A stretch of DNA of 64,000 bases from Ferrimonas sediminicola. Lineage in GTDB: Bacteria; Pseudomonadota; Gammaproteobacteria; Enterobacterales; Shewanellaceae. The notes beneath the pieces are model-generated. The model searched no databases. It was given only the letters and a program-made list of their open reading frames with translations, and was not told the DNA's origin. This document shows positions 8,239 to 18,782 of the stretch, one piece after another. Location of the stretch: contig NZ_SWCI01000006.1 of the NCBI RefSeq assembly GCF_005116715.1, positions 124,001 through 188,000 of the forward strand, given 5' to 3'. A program made the position numbers and the translations under genes. Within the stretch, counting starts at the first letter, position 1. Each line of letters opens with the position of its first letter.

Positions 8239-9414
8239 TTGAACACCAAACTTGTAGGCGCCACCCTGATTGTGGCCGGCACCAGCATCGGCGCCGGCAT
8301 GCTCGCCCTGCCCATTGCCGTGGCCAACATCGGCTTCTGGCCGGCGATGGCGCTGATGCTGCTGATCTGGGGCCTCTCCGGCTACACCGCGCTGCTGCTG
8401 ACCGAGGCCAACCTGGCCACCGGCCGGGGGCTGAACTTCCACCGCATGATGGGGCAGACCCTGGGGCGAGGCGGTCAGTTGCTCTGCTCCGCCAGTTTCC
8501 TGGCCCTGCTCTATGCCCTGACCGCCGCCTACCTCACCGGTGGCGCCTCCCTGGTTACCCTCAAGGCCAAGAGCCTGCTGGCCCTGGAGCTGGGCAGCGT
8601 CAGCGCCACCCTGATCTTCGCCTGCACCCTGGGGCTGGTGGCGGCGTTCGGGGTGCGCTATGTGGACCTGCTGACCCGCGGCCTGTTCAGCCTGAAGATG
8701 GTGGCCCTGGTGATTCTGGTGGTGCTGCTGCTGCCGCTGGTGGAGGCGCATAACCTGGCGCCGGCGCTCCCTGCCGACGGCCAGGGCAGCCTGCTGATGG
8801 CGGCGCTGCCGCTGATCTTTACCTCCTTCGGTTTCCACGTGTGCATTCCGCCCCTGGTGGACTACCTGGAGGGGGACATTCGTGCCCTGCGCAGGGTGTT
8901 CCTGATGGGCAGCGCCCTGCCGCTGCTCTGTTACACCCTGTGGCTGCTGGCGGTGTTCGGTCCCCTGGGCCAGGCACAGCTGGCGGGCCTGGGAGAGGGG
9001 GACAGCCTGGCCAACCTGGTGCAGGCCATCGCCACCCTGACCGGCTCCGCCAGCATCGCCACCCTGGTGACCCTGTTCGCCGATCTGGCCCTGGTGACCT
9101 CCTTCATCGGGGTGACCCTGAGCCTGTTCGAGTACCTGGCCGAGCTGCGCCGCGGCCACGGTGGCCGGGTGGGCACCTGGCTGATCACCTTCGTGCCGCC
9201 GCTGGTGCTGGCGCTGGCGCTGCCCGAGGGGTTCGTGGCGGTGCTGGGATTCGCGGCCGTCCCCCTGGCGGTGCTGATCGTGTTCCTGCCGGTGGCGGCG
9301 GTCCTCAAGCTGCGCCGCGGCGGCGAGCGTCCCTACCGGGTAGCCGGTGGCACGCCGGCACTGGTGCTGGCCAGCCTGTTGGGGGCGCTGATCGTGCTGG
9401 CGCAGCTGATGTGA
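8239..9414 (+). CDS. tyrP: aromatic amino acid permease (TyrP/Mtr, HAAAP family)
   Basis: A 391-residue permease with about eleven hydrophobic segments. The first reads VGATLIVAGTSIGAGMLALP, the diagnostic first helix of the HAAAP family (TyrP, Mtr, TnaB), followed by GYTALLLTEANL. FGFHVCIPPLVDYLEGD in the middle is also family-typical. The start is taken as TTG at 8239 (GGGAAG nine bases upstream) because homologues begin right before this helix; the frame can be extended upstream to 8152 but that adds a hydrophobic stretch absent from the family. It imports tyrosine, tryptophan or phenylalanine with protons; which one cannot be told. A structured leader precedes it. A hairpin follows at 9432. 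Confidence 0.85.
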   Translation: MNTKLVGATLIVAGTSIGAGMLALPIAVANIGFWPAMALMLLIWGLSGYTALLLTEANLATGRGLNFHRMMGQTLGRGGQLLCSASFLALLYALTAAYLTGGASLVTLKAKSLLALELGSVSATLIFACTLGLVAAFGVRYVDLLTRGLFSLKMVALVILVVLLLPLVEAHNLAPALPADGQGSLLMAALPLIFTSFGFHVCIPPLVDYLEGDIRALRRVFLMGSALPLLCYTLWLLAVFGPLGQAQLAGLGEGDSLANLVQAIATLTGSASIATLVTLFADLALVTSFIGVTLSLFEYLAELRRGHGGRVGTWLITFVPPLVLALALPEGFVAVLGFAAVPLAVLIVFLPVAAVLKLRRGGERPYRVAGGTPALVLASLLGALIVLAQLM

Positions 9415-9431
9415 GCTGGGGCTGAACAATC

Positions 9432-9460
9432 TGGCGGAATATGAAGCTGATTTTCCGCCA
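9432..9460 (+). terminator. hairpin downstream of the permease gene
   Basis: TGGCGGAA and TTCCGCCA form an eight-base stem with a 13-base loop starting 18 bp after the permease stop. Only AATTG follows, so it lacks a strong T tract. Confidence 0.4.
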
Positions 9461-9614
9461 AATTGCTTCATGATGTTACAGCGAGGTTATCCCGTTCAGT
9501 CGCCTGTGATAGAGTGTCCCGGAATGAATCTGGCGGCAGCCGCGACTGCCGCCGCCCACCCTAGAGGATGATCCGTCCGCGTATTAAGAGACGGAGCCTG
9601 AGAAGGAAAAAGCA

Positions 9615-11774
9615 ATGAGAGCTTGGTTGACCGCGGCAGTGGTGGCACTGCCGCTGACGGCGCTTGCCGACGAGGGCATGTGGCAGCCCTATCAAATCCC
9701 CTCCCTGGAGGAGAAACTGACGAAGATGGGCCTGGAGATCGACGCCAAGTCCATGGCGGATCTGGGCGCGTTCCCGATGAACGCCATCATCAACTTCGGT
9801 GGCTGTACCGCCTCCTTCGTCTCTCCCGATGGCCTGGTGGTGACCAACCACCACTGTGGCTACGGCGCCATCCAGTACCACTCCACCCCGGAAGACAACA
9901 TCCTGGAGAATGGCTTCCTGGCCAAGACCCGCTCCGAAGAGAAGGAGCCGGTGCCCGGCTACAAGATCTGGGCCACCGAGTCCATGGTCGACGTCACCGA
10001 CAAGGTGCTGACCGGCACCCAGTCCGCCAACAACGGCGAGGAGTACTACAACACCATCGAGGCCAACACCAAGGCGCTGGTGGCCGAGTGTGAAGTGAGC
10101 GAGGACTACCGCTGCGACGTGTACAACTTCCACCGCGGCGCCCAGTACTTCCTGATCAAGGAGCTGGAGATCCGCGATGTGCGCCTGGTGTACACCCCCT
10201 CGATGTCCGTGGGCAAGTACGGTGGTGACATCGACAACTGGATGTGGCCCCGTCACACCGGTGATTTCTCCTTCTTCCGCGCCTACGTGGGCAAGGATGG
10301 TCGTCCCGCTGACTACAGCGAAGAGAACGTGCCTTTCCAACCTGAGCGCTTCCTGAAGGTCTCCGCCAAGGGTGTTGAAAACGGTGACTTCGTCATGGTG
10401 GCGGGCTACCCAGGTCGCACCAACCGTTATCGCACTGCCGACGAGGTTCAGACCTACTTCGAAGCGATCTATCCCAAGTCCAAGGTGGCTCGTGAGGAGA
10501 TCATCGAGCTGATCAAGGCCACCTCTGCCGAAGGCAGCGACGCCCGCATCAAGTACGAGAGCACCCTGGCCAGCCTGGCCAACTACGCCAAGAACTTCCA
10601 GTCGATGATCGAGGGTTACGCCAAGACCGGCATCCTGGCCAAGAAGGTGGGCGAAGAGCGGGCGCTGCTGGAGTGGATCAACAGCGACCGCGAGCGTGCC
10701 AAGCAGTACGGTGATGTGATCAACCGGCTGAACGCGCTGATTGAAGAGGATCACGCCCACCTGGACCGTGACATCATCCTGGGTTATCTGCGCTACAACC
10801 AGATGACCAGCATCGCCGCCCGCCTGTACCGCCTGGCCCAGGAGAAGCAGAAGCCCGATCTGGAGCGTGAACCTGGGTACCAGGAGCGCGACTGGGACGG
10901 CATTAAGGCCGCCATGCAGCGGGTCGACCGTCGCTATGACGTGGAGGTGGACAAGGCGATCCTGGCCCTGCAACTGGGCAAGTACGCTCAGCTGCCCGCC
11001 TCCGAGCGTCTGGAGGATCTGGACCGGGTATTCGGCCTCAATGGCACGTTCGACGCCGAGGCGCTGAAGACCAAGCTGGACGCCATGTACGCCACCACCG
11101 ACCTGGGCAAGGCGGAAACCCGCCTGGCGTGGCTGGACAAGAGCCCAGCGGAGTTCCAGGCCAGCAACGATCCCTTCATCCGTTACGCCGTTGCCACCTA
11201 CGACGCCAAGATGAAGCGTGAGAAGCAGGCCAAGGATCTCTCCGGCCGCCTGCTGCAGGTTCGTCCCGACTACATGAACGCCATCATCGCCTACAACGAG
11301 AGCCTGGGTCTGCCGGTCTACGCCGACGCCAACTCCAGCCTGCGTCTGACCTTCGGCACCGTGGTGCCCTATTCTCCGCAGGATGGTCTGGTTGCCGTGC
11401 CGTTTACCACCCTGGAGGGGCTGGCCGCCAAGGCCACCGGCGAAGCGCCTTTCCACGCCTCCGAGAAGCAGCTGCAGCTGATCAAGGATAAGGTGTACGG
11501 TCCCTATAAGCAGGAGTCCCTGGGCAGCGTTCCGGTGAACTTCCTGACCAACCTGGACTCCACCGGCGGTAACTCCGGCTCTCCCACCATGAATGGCCGT
11601 GGCGAGCTGGTGGGTCTGCTGTTCGACGGTGTGTACGAGTCCATCACCGCCGACTGGAGCTACAACAACGACCTGAGTCGCTCCATCCATGTGGACAGCC
11701 GCTATATGCTGTGGGTGATGAAGCACCTCGACGGTGCCGACAACCTGCTGGAAGAGATGGAAGTGGTGAAGTAA
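9615..11774 (+). CDS. S46-family dipeptidyl-peptidase (DPP7/DPP11 type), exported
   Basis: A 719-residue protein with a signal peptide (residues 1-18, cleavage after ALA) and the trypsin-like S46 triad: His in TNHHCGYG (79-80), Asp in GGDIDNWMWPRHTGDFS (about 200-215) and Ser654 in GNSGSP. The family removes dipeptides from the N-terminus of oligopeptides in the periplasm. The specificity position 18 residues after the catalytic Ser is Gly672 (FDG); by family rule Gly marks DPP7 (hydrophobic P1) and Arg marks DPP11 (Asp/Glu P1), so DPP7-like specificity is inferred. AAGGA lies before the ATG. Single-gene unit with its own terminator at 11794. It would feed peptides to growth on protein. Confidence 0.92.
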   Translation: MRAWLTAAVVALPLTALADEGMWQPYQIPSLEEKLTKMGLEIDAKSMADLGAFPMNAIINFGGCTASFVSPDGLVVTNHHCGYGAIQYHSTPEDNILENGFLAKTRSEEKEPVPGYKIWATESMVDVTDKVLTGTQSANNGEEYYNTIEANTKALVAECEVSEDYRCDVYNFHRGAQYFLIKELEIRDVRLVYTPSMSVGKYGGDIDNWMWPRHTGDFSFFRAYVGKDGRPADYSEENVPFQPERFLKVSAKGVENGDFVMVAGYPGRTNRYRTADEVQTYFEAIYPKSKVAREEIIELIKATSAEGSDARIKYESTLASLANYAKNFQSMIEGYAKTGILAKKVGEERALLEWINSDRERAKQYGDVINRLNALIEEDHAHLDRDIILGYLRYNQMTSIAARLYRLAQEKQKPDLEREPGYQERDWDGIKAAMQRVDRRYDVEVDKAILALQLGKYAQLPASERLEDLDRVFGLNGTFDAEALKTKLDAMYATTDLGKAETRLAWLDKSPAEFQASNDPFIRYAVATYDAKMKREKQAKDLSGRLLQVRPDYMNAIIAYNESLGLPVYADANSSLRLTFGTVVPYSPQDGLVAVPFTTLEGLAAKATGEAPFHASEKQLQLIKDKVYGPYKQESLGSVPVNFLTNLDSTGGNSGSPTMNGRGELVGLLFDGVYESITADWSYNNDLSRSIHVDSRYMLWVMKHLDGADNLLEEMEVVK

Positions 11775-11793
11775 CCCCACTCTGCTGAGAACG

Positions 11794-11818
11794 GCGCCCC
11801 GCAATGCGGGGCGCTTTT
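11794..11818 (+). terminator. intrinsic terminator of the S46 peptidase gene
   Basis: GCGCCCCGC and GCGGGGCGC arms with an AAT loop are followed by TTTT. Confidence 0.9.
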
Positions 11819-11902
11819 CTGTCTGGATTGGACAGAGAAGCAGCAGTCGGTGGATTGCCCCTTGCCAAGCACCAGCGGAATTGCATAAGCTAAGTAGCTG
11901 AC

Positions 11903-11977
11903 GCGGCTATCGTATAATGGCTATTACCCGAGCTTCCCAAGCTCGTGATGAGGGTTCGATTCCCTCTAGCCGCTCCA
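11903..11977 (+). tRNA. tRNA-Gly (anticodon CCC)
   Basis: A 75-nt cloverleaf: acceptor GCGGCTA pairs with TAGCCGC, anticodon stem CGAGC/GCTCG holds loop TTCCCAA (anticodon CCC, reads GGG), T arm GAGGG-TTCGATT-CCCTC, discriminator T and encoded CCA. Single gene with a terminator right after. Confidence 0.96.
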
Positions 11978-11984
11978 ACATTCA

Positions 11985-12016
11985 GAAAAAACCGACTCCA
12001 GTGAGTCGTTTTTTTT
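11985..12016. terminator. bidirectional terminator between tRNA-Gly and apbE
   Basis: CGACTC/GAGTCG arms (11993-11998, 12003-12008) are flanked by a run of A on the left and eight T on the right, so it serves tRNA-Gly on the plus strand and apbE on the minus strand. Confidence 0.88.
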
Positions 12017-12027
12017 CGTTTCTGGCC

Positions 12028-13053
12028 CTAATGGCCGGCCACTATCCGCCGGAAGGCGGGACTGAAGCGGCTCACCGGTCCGGTGGGGCCCGCCTGCACC
12101 ACCATCACCGCCAGATCGAGATCCCTGGCCAGCGCCAGGGCCTGGTCCGGGGTCAGCACCATCATGGCGGTGGCGTAGCCGTCCGCCTCGGCGCAGCTGG
12201 GGTGGAGCACGGTGACCGACAGGGTGCCGCTGGCAGCCGGGTAGCCGGTCCTGGGGTCGATGATGTGCCCCAGGCTGACTCCCTGGGCCCGGATGAGGTT
12301 GACGTAGTTGCCCGAGGTGGCCATCGCCAGGTTATCCAGAGGCACCCGCTGCTGAAACTCCAGGCTCAGCTTCTCCGGCCGGGTCACCGCCACCTGCCAC
12401 GGCCCCCCCCTGGGCGCGCTGCCCTGACTGCGCAGTTCGCCGCCCACCTCCACCAGGTAATCGCCGATGCCCATGGCGGTCAGAGCCTCCGCGATCAGAT
12501 CCACCCCATAGCCCTTGGCCACCGCCGACGGGTTGATCTCCAGCCCGGGGATCAGCTTGGTAAACTGGCGCCCCTCGAGGCGAAACCCCCCCATGCCGGT
12601 ACGGCTGCGGACCAGCTCCAGCTGACCCAGGCTCTTATGGCTGAGATCCCTGGGCTTGGCCCCAAACCCCCAGAACTCGATCACCGGCCCCAGGGTGATG
12701 TCCAGGGCGCCGCCGCTCTCCCGGGCGATGCGCCGGGCGATGGTCAGCACCCGGGCGGTCTCCTCGGAGACCTGGATGGGCTGGCCGACCGGACTATCAT
12801 TGAGTGCCACCACTTCGGCATCGTCACGAAACACCGACAGGGTCCGGTTGACCCGTTGCAGCTGGCGCTCCACCTGGTGCAGCACCTCGGCGGGGCCCTG
12901 GTGCGGCGTACTCTGTTGCCAGCGGATGCTGTAGCTGGTGCCCATGGTCTCGCCGTGCAGCTGTCGAAGGGAGCCACTGGCTGAGGCCGTCAGGCTCAGC
13001 AGTGCCAACAGCAGCCACAGCGAGGACGGGAGCCGGATGGGGAAAGGGGACAT
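12028..13053 (-). CDS. apbE: ApbE, FAD:protein FMN transferase
   Basis: A 341-residue exported ApbE. After an N-terminal hydrophobic signal (to about residue 27) come the family motifs GETMGTSYSI, LSVFRDDAEV, SGGALDITLGPVIEFWGFG, AKGYGVDL, VEVGGE and GHIIDPRTGYP, with Mg-binding acidic residues. ApbE cuts FAD and attaches FMN through a phosphodiester bond to Thr in the D-x-x-(S/T)-GAT motif of target proteins in the periplasm. The target is almost certainly the neighbouring UrdA, whose FMN domain has DGISGAT. The start at 13053 is preceded by GGAGG; the longer frame to 13098 has none. Last gene of the minus-strand unit barrel-urdA-apbE, separated from urdA by a terminator-like hairpin that may lower its level. 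Confidence 0.95.
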   Translation of the reverse strand: MSPFPIRLPSSLWLLLALLSLTASASGSLRQLHGETMGTSYSIRWQQSTPHQGPAEVLHQVERQLQRVNRTLSVFRDDAEVVALNDSPVGQPIQVSEETARVLTIARRIARESGGALDITLGPVIEFWGFGAKPRDLSHKSLGQLELVRSRTGMGGFRLEGRQFTKLIPGLEINPSAVAKGYGVDLIAEALTAMGIGDYLVEVGGELRSQGSAPRGGPWQVAVTRPEKLSLEFQQRVPLDNLAMATSGNYVNLIRAQGVSLGHIIDPRTGYPAASGTLSVTVLHPSCAEADGYATAMMVLTPDQALALARDLDLAVMVVQAGPTGPVSRFSPAFRRIVAGH

Positions 13054-13066
13054 GGAGACCTCCAGA

Positions 13067-13093
13067 TAAAAAAGGCCGGCCACGGGGGCCGGC
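13067..13093 (-). terminator. partial terminator / attenuator between urdA and apbE
   Basis: GCCGGCC/GGCCGGC arms (13075-13081, 13087-13093) are followed on the minus strand by CTTTTTT. It sits in the 64-bp gap, 14 bases before the apbE ribosome site, and would let only part of transcription continue, giving much UrdA and little ApbE. Confidence 0.65.
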
Positions 13094-13117
13094 AACAAGG
13101 GGCGGAATCCTTCCCCC

Positions 13118-15632
<2,515 letters not shown>

Positions 15633-15931
15633 AGTCGTGTCCCCTTGTAATTGACGGGGACAGAATACTCATCGCCTGAGGGAATAATGTGAGGTGGCTC
15701 GCGGTGGATCCGGGGTGGTATCTAACTGTGTGGGTTTAGGAAGCAATGGAAAAAGGTTTTTAAATTTCACACTCTTGGCGTGTTCCAGCTAGCAAAACCG
15801 AGCGGGTTTTAGAGGTGGTTTCCCCCGCTTTCGCTCCCTGCGTCAAATCTGTGTCAAAACCCACTTTGTCTTCAACATTACTTTCACGCAGCAACAGAAA
15901 ACGGCGGCCTGAGCCGCCGTCTTTTTCCGGA
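15633..15931. other. intergenic region with the urdA-unit promoter
   Basis: About 300 bp lie between the barrel gene and the sensor kinase gene, which are on the same strand. The A/T-rich part at 15740-15800 is the likely promoter zone for the urdA unit. I could not identify a clean CRP or FNR site. Confidence 0.35.
15900..15926 (-). terminator. terminator of the LuxR-RR-HK operon
   Basis: ACGGCGGC/GCCGCCGT arms (15901-15908, 15913-15920) are followed on the minus strand by TTTTC, six bases beyond the kinase stop. The other side has CTTTTT, so it can work in both directions. Confidence 0.8.
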
Positions 15932-17143
15932 CTAGGGACGTATTCTCAGCTGGGCGCAGAAGCGCCCCTCTTGCCTGTCAGTGTCGAATTGCCACCCCAA
16001 CTGCTTGGCCAACCTCTTCACCAGCATCAATCCCAGGCCGAAGCCACTGTGGTTGTCGGCGCTGGTGGGGTTGGTGATCTCGATGAGCTCATCCCGCTGG
16101 CGGATCACTATGCCCTGGGCGCCATGCTCCATGGCGTTGCGGATCAGGTTGTTGAGCATGATCGCCAAGGGTTCCCTTAGCAGGGGCAGCCGGGTTTGAT
16201 CGACACTGACCTCGATGGCGGCCCGGTAGCCCTGGGCCTGTTTTTGGTGATCCACTACCTGTTCCAGCAGGGCGCCGAGGCGGACCTGCTCCCGCTCCAG
16301 GGCGCTGCACTCCTTGTTGGTGAGCCACAGCAGGGTCTCGGTGATCGATTTCATCTGGGCGGTGGCCTGGCTGGCGTGCAGGGTCGGGCCGCTCAGCCGC
16401 CCCTGCTGCAAGCTGAGGATCTCGAAGGAGGATTGGCAGATGGCGATGGGAGTGCGCAGTTCATGGCTGGCAAAGCGCAGGAAGCTGAGTTCCCTCTGCT
16501 GGGCCTCCTTGAGCTTCTTCAGGGAGTTGTCCAGGGCATCGACGATGGACTGCAGCTCGGCGTAGCACTGCTTGGGGAAGCTGAAGGGTTTCATGTTCTG
16601 CCAGTCGTGCTGCTTGATGGCGCGGCTGATCTGGTGCACCGGGGTGATCACCTGATTCTGCATGTAGAAGGCCAGGCTGGCGACCACAAAGAAGGTCATG
16701 GCGATCAGCAGCAGGATGGCAGTCATGTTCTTCGGGGCAAACACCAGATCATGGGTGGCGTTGTACCTGAGCCACACATAGTAGTCCCGGTTGTCGCTGT
16801 TGGTGTAGGCCATCAGCGCATCGATATAGGGCCCGTCGGCGTGGTGGTAGAACACCCCCTGCTCCGGTGTCGGCGGCCGATTGTCGCTCATCTGCTGGAT
16901 TGGCCCAGGCACCGATTCCCATCGGCGAAATACCGTCAGGTTATCGGTATTGAAGGGTTGGCCCGACAAGCGGAACCACTGCTCGGCGGCCTGCCCGGCG
17001 TTGGTCATGGTGATCTCGTGCATGGAGAACATGCCGGTACACATCATGCACAGGGGGATGATGCTGTTGATCGCCAGGGTCAGCACCAGGAAGCCGATGC
17101 CATAGAGCTGGTAGGTGCGCTTGAGACTGAGTTTACGCGGCAT
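15932..17143 (-). CDS. sensor histidine kinase
   Basis: A 403-residue membrane kinase: TM1 about residues 13-35, periplasmic sensor loop of about 100 residues, TM2 about 140-160, HAMP-like linker, dimerisation/phosphoacceptor box FASHELRTPI (His about 229), N box NNLIRNAMEHG and G box GFGLGLMLVKRL. It overlaps the response regulator gene by 11 bp, so the two form a pair. The overall domain order is QseC/PhoR-like. The signal is unknown; because the operon ends directly upstream of the urdA unit on the same strand, sensing urocanate or a respiratory cue is a reasonable guess, not evidence. Confidence 0.92.
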   Translation of the reverse strand: MPRKLSLKRTYQLYGIGFLVLTLAINSIIPLCMMCTGMFSMHEITMTNAGQAAEQWFRLSGQPFNTDNLTVFRRWESVPGPIQQMSDNRPPTPEQGVFYHHADGPYIDALMAYTNSDNRDYYVWLRYNATHDLVFAPKNMTAILLLIAMTFFVVASLAFYMQNQVITPVHQISRAIKQHDWQNMKPFSFPKQCYAELQSIVDALDNSLKKLKEAQQRELSFLRFASHELRTPIAICQSSFEILSLQQGRLSGPTLHASQATAQMKSITETLLWLTNKECSALEREQVRLGALLEQVVDHQKQAQGYRAAIEVSVDQTRLPLLREPLAIMLNNLIRNAMEHGAQGIVIRQRDELIEITNPTSADNHSGFGLGLMLVKRLAKQLGWQFDTDRQEGRFCAQLRIRP

Positions 17144-17807
17144 CGGCGGAACTCCTCAGGCTCAGGCCGACACCGCGGACGGTGTGGATCAGCTTGGTGT
17201 CGAACGGCTTGTCCACCACCCGCCTGAGCAGGTGGATATGGCTGCGCAGGCTGTCGCTGTCCGGCGGGGTGTCCGGCCACAGGGTGCGTTCTATCTCCTC
17301 TCGCTCGACGGTCTCCGGGCTGCGTCGGGCCAGCAGGGAGAGGATCTGCCAGCCGGTGCGGGACAGGTTCAGAGGCTGTCCCTGGCGCCGGGCGCTGTGA
17401 CCGGCGAAATCGATCTCCAGGTCCGCCAGTCGCAGTGTCTTTGGCGCCGGGCGGCGCTGGGAGACCACCTTGAGCCTGGCCACCAGTTCCTCCATGGCGA
17501 AGGGCTTGACCAGGTAGTCGTCGGCACCGGCGTCGAAGCCGTCCAGCCGGTCGTTGAGGCCGCCCCGGGCGGTGAGCATGATCACCGGGGTGTTGATGCA
17601 CTGCTGCTGCCAGCGGCGGCAGGCGGTGACACCGTCGCCATCGGGCAGGTTCAGATCCAGGATGATGGCGTCGAAGTGGTGCTTGGCGAGCCGCTGCTCC
17701 GCTCTGGCCAGGGTGTCGGCGTAATCGCACTCGATCTCCCTCAGCTCCAGGTAGTGCAGGATGTTCTTCGCCAATAGATGATTGTCTTCGACCAGGAGTA
17801 CCAGCAT
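17133..17807 (-). CDS. OmpR/PhoB-family response regulator
   Basis: A 224-residue regulator with a receiver domain (residues 1-115; acidic pocket VEDN, phosphoacceptor Asp51 in LDLNLPDGDG, Lys in YLVKPF) and a C-terminal winged helix (about 128-222) ending in TVRGVGLSL. GGAG from the end of the LuxR gene serves its start, and it overlaps the kinase gene. Partner of the kinase that follows. Confidence 0.93.
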   Translation of the reverse strand: MLVLLVEDNHLLAKNILHYLELREIECDYADTLARAEQRLAKHHFDAIILDLNLPDGDGVTACRRWQQQCINTPVIMLTARGGLNDRLDGFDAGADDYLVKPFAMEELVARLKVVSQRRPAPKTLRLADLEIDFAGHSARRQGQPLNLSRTGWQILSLLARRSPETVEREEIERTLWPDTPPDSDSLRSHIHLLRRVVDKPFDTKLIHTVRGVGLSLRSSADAA

Positions 17808-17809
17808 AG

Positions 17810-18565
17810 TTAGAACAGCTCCAGTTGGTGGGCAATGTGTATCAGGTTGGCGCGGTTGGCCGCGCCCAGCTTCTTTCGCAGCGACTCCATATGGTATTCG
17901 ACACCGCGGACGGTAATGTGGAGCCGGTCGGCAATTTCATGATTATGAAAACCACTGGCCGCCATCTTCAGTACCTCGATGGCGGTGGGATTGAACAACC
18001 GGCTGTGGCGGTAGGGGTTAAACAGGTGGCGGTGGCTCTCCAGCAGCAGCGCCTGACCCAGCCTCAGTGTCTGCTCCAGCTGCGGCGGCTCACCAAGGGG
18101 CGCGGTTCGATCACTGAGCAGGGTGAAGCGTCCGCTCCAGGCACTCTGTCCGAAGCAGGGCAGGGGCCAGCTCAGCACCTCGCAGACGCCGTGGTTGTGA
18201 AACAGGCGCGTGGCCTGAGGTGCCACTTCGGCATCCAGTCGGTAGTGGTAGGGGGAGGCGAGCTCCAGGGCGGCCTCAAAGTTGGGATCCTGACGGGCAA
18301 CCCGGCCCAGATAGAGCCGCTGCAGGGCCTGCACCTGGCTGGAGGAGGCCAGGCTGGCCACCGGCCGGCGCAGGGCGGCCGGGGTGAACAGCTGGCTGCG
18401 GCAGGGAGTGCGGTAGGCTTGCCGGGCATGGTGGGGGATCCCCTGGTACCAGAAGCCGGAGAACCCCAGCGGCAGAACCAGTGCCCTCAGTTGCTGGCGA
18501 AGCTGGTCCAGGCTGGGTGGTGCCGGGCACTCCGGCAACCGGGCCGAAGGGTGGATGGCCTGCAT
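17810..18565 (-). CDS. LuxR-family regulator with N-terminal autoinducer-domain-like region
   Basis: A 251-residue protein. The C-terminal 60 residues are a GerE/LuxR HTH (LKMAASGFHNHEIADRLHIT, then GVEYHMESLRKKLGAANR). The N-terminal 170 residues fit the size of an autoinducer-binding domain, but the conserved ligand-pocket residues (the YDPYHL-type motif with W and D) are not evident, so it may sense something else. First gene of an operon with the two-component pair, three bases from the response regulator gene. Having a stand-alone LuxR regulator in one transcript with a kinase/regulator pair is uncommon. Confidence 0.8.
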   Translation of the reverse strand: MQAIHPSARLPECPAPPSLDQLRQQLRALVLPLGFSGFWYQGIPHHARQAYRTPCRSQLFTPAALRRPVASLASSSQVQALQRLYLGRVARQDPNFEAALELASPYHYRLDAEVAPQATRLFHNHGVCEVLSWPLPCFGQSAWSGRFTLLSDRTAPLGEPPQLEQTLRLGQALLLESHRHLFNPYRHSRLFNPTAIEVLKMAASGFHNHEIADRLHITVRGVEYHMESLRKKLGAANRANLIHIAHQLELF

Positions 18566-18580
18566 GATCTTTCCCGTTCT

Positions 18581-18609
18581 CTGTGGTTTCCCACAGACTT
18601 TACGGTCTG
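18581..18609 (-). promoter_or_regulatory. two overlapping dyads in the luxR leader
   Basis: CTGTGG/CCACAG (18581-18596, TTTC loop) and CAGAC/GTCTG (18594-18609) share the CAG at 18594-18596, so only one hairpin can form at a time. They lie 16-44 bases upstream of the luxR start. This could be an operator or a mutually exclusive leader switch; basis is symmetry only. Confidence 0.3.
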
Positions 18610-18782
18610 GTGAGCCGGGGGAAAAGGTGCGCAGGCCCGAACCGCCGGTGTCTCGGCAAAAGCGAAAACTGAAGTGGGAAAGTCAGGCTTTTTGACGGGA
18701 TTTTGATGTTGGCTGCGTTAGCATGGTGGTGTCCTTGACCCTCGCGCAGGGGCACCATCAAGGCCACCTCCGGGCGGCCTCT

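Noticed and set aside
8218..9471. A Gln/His-rich 417-codon frame antisense to the permease gene
   Set aside because: The Gln/His/Gly richness is the usual antisense image of Leu/Val/Ala-rich membrane helices.
9561..11804. A 747-codon open frame antisense to the S46 peptidase gene
   Set aside because: It mirrors the peptidase codons, is rich in Gly, His, Val and Gln with no family motif or ribosome site; long antisense frames are expected in GC-rich genes.
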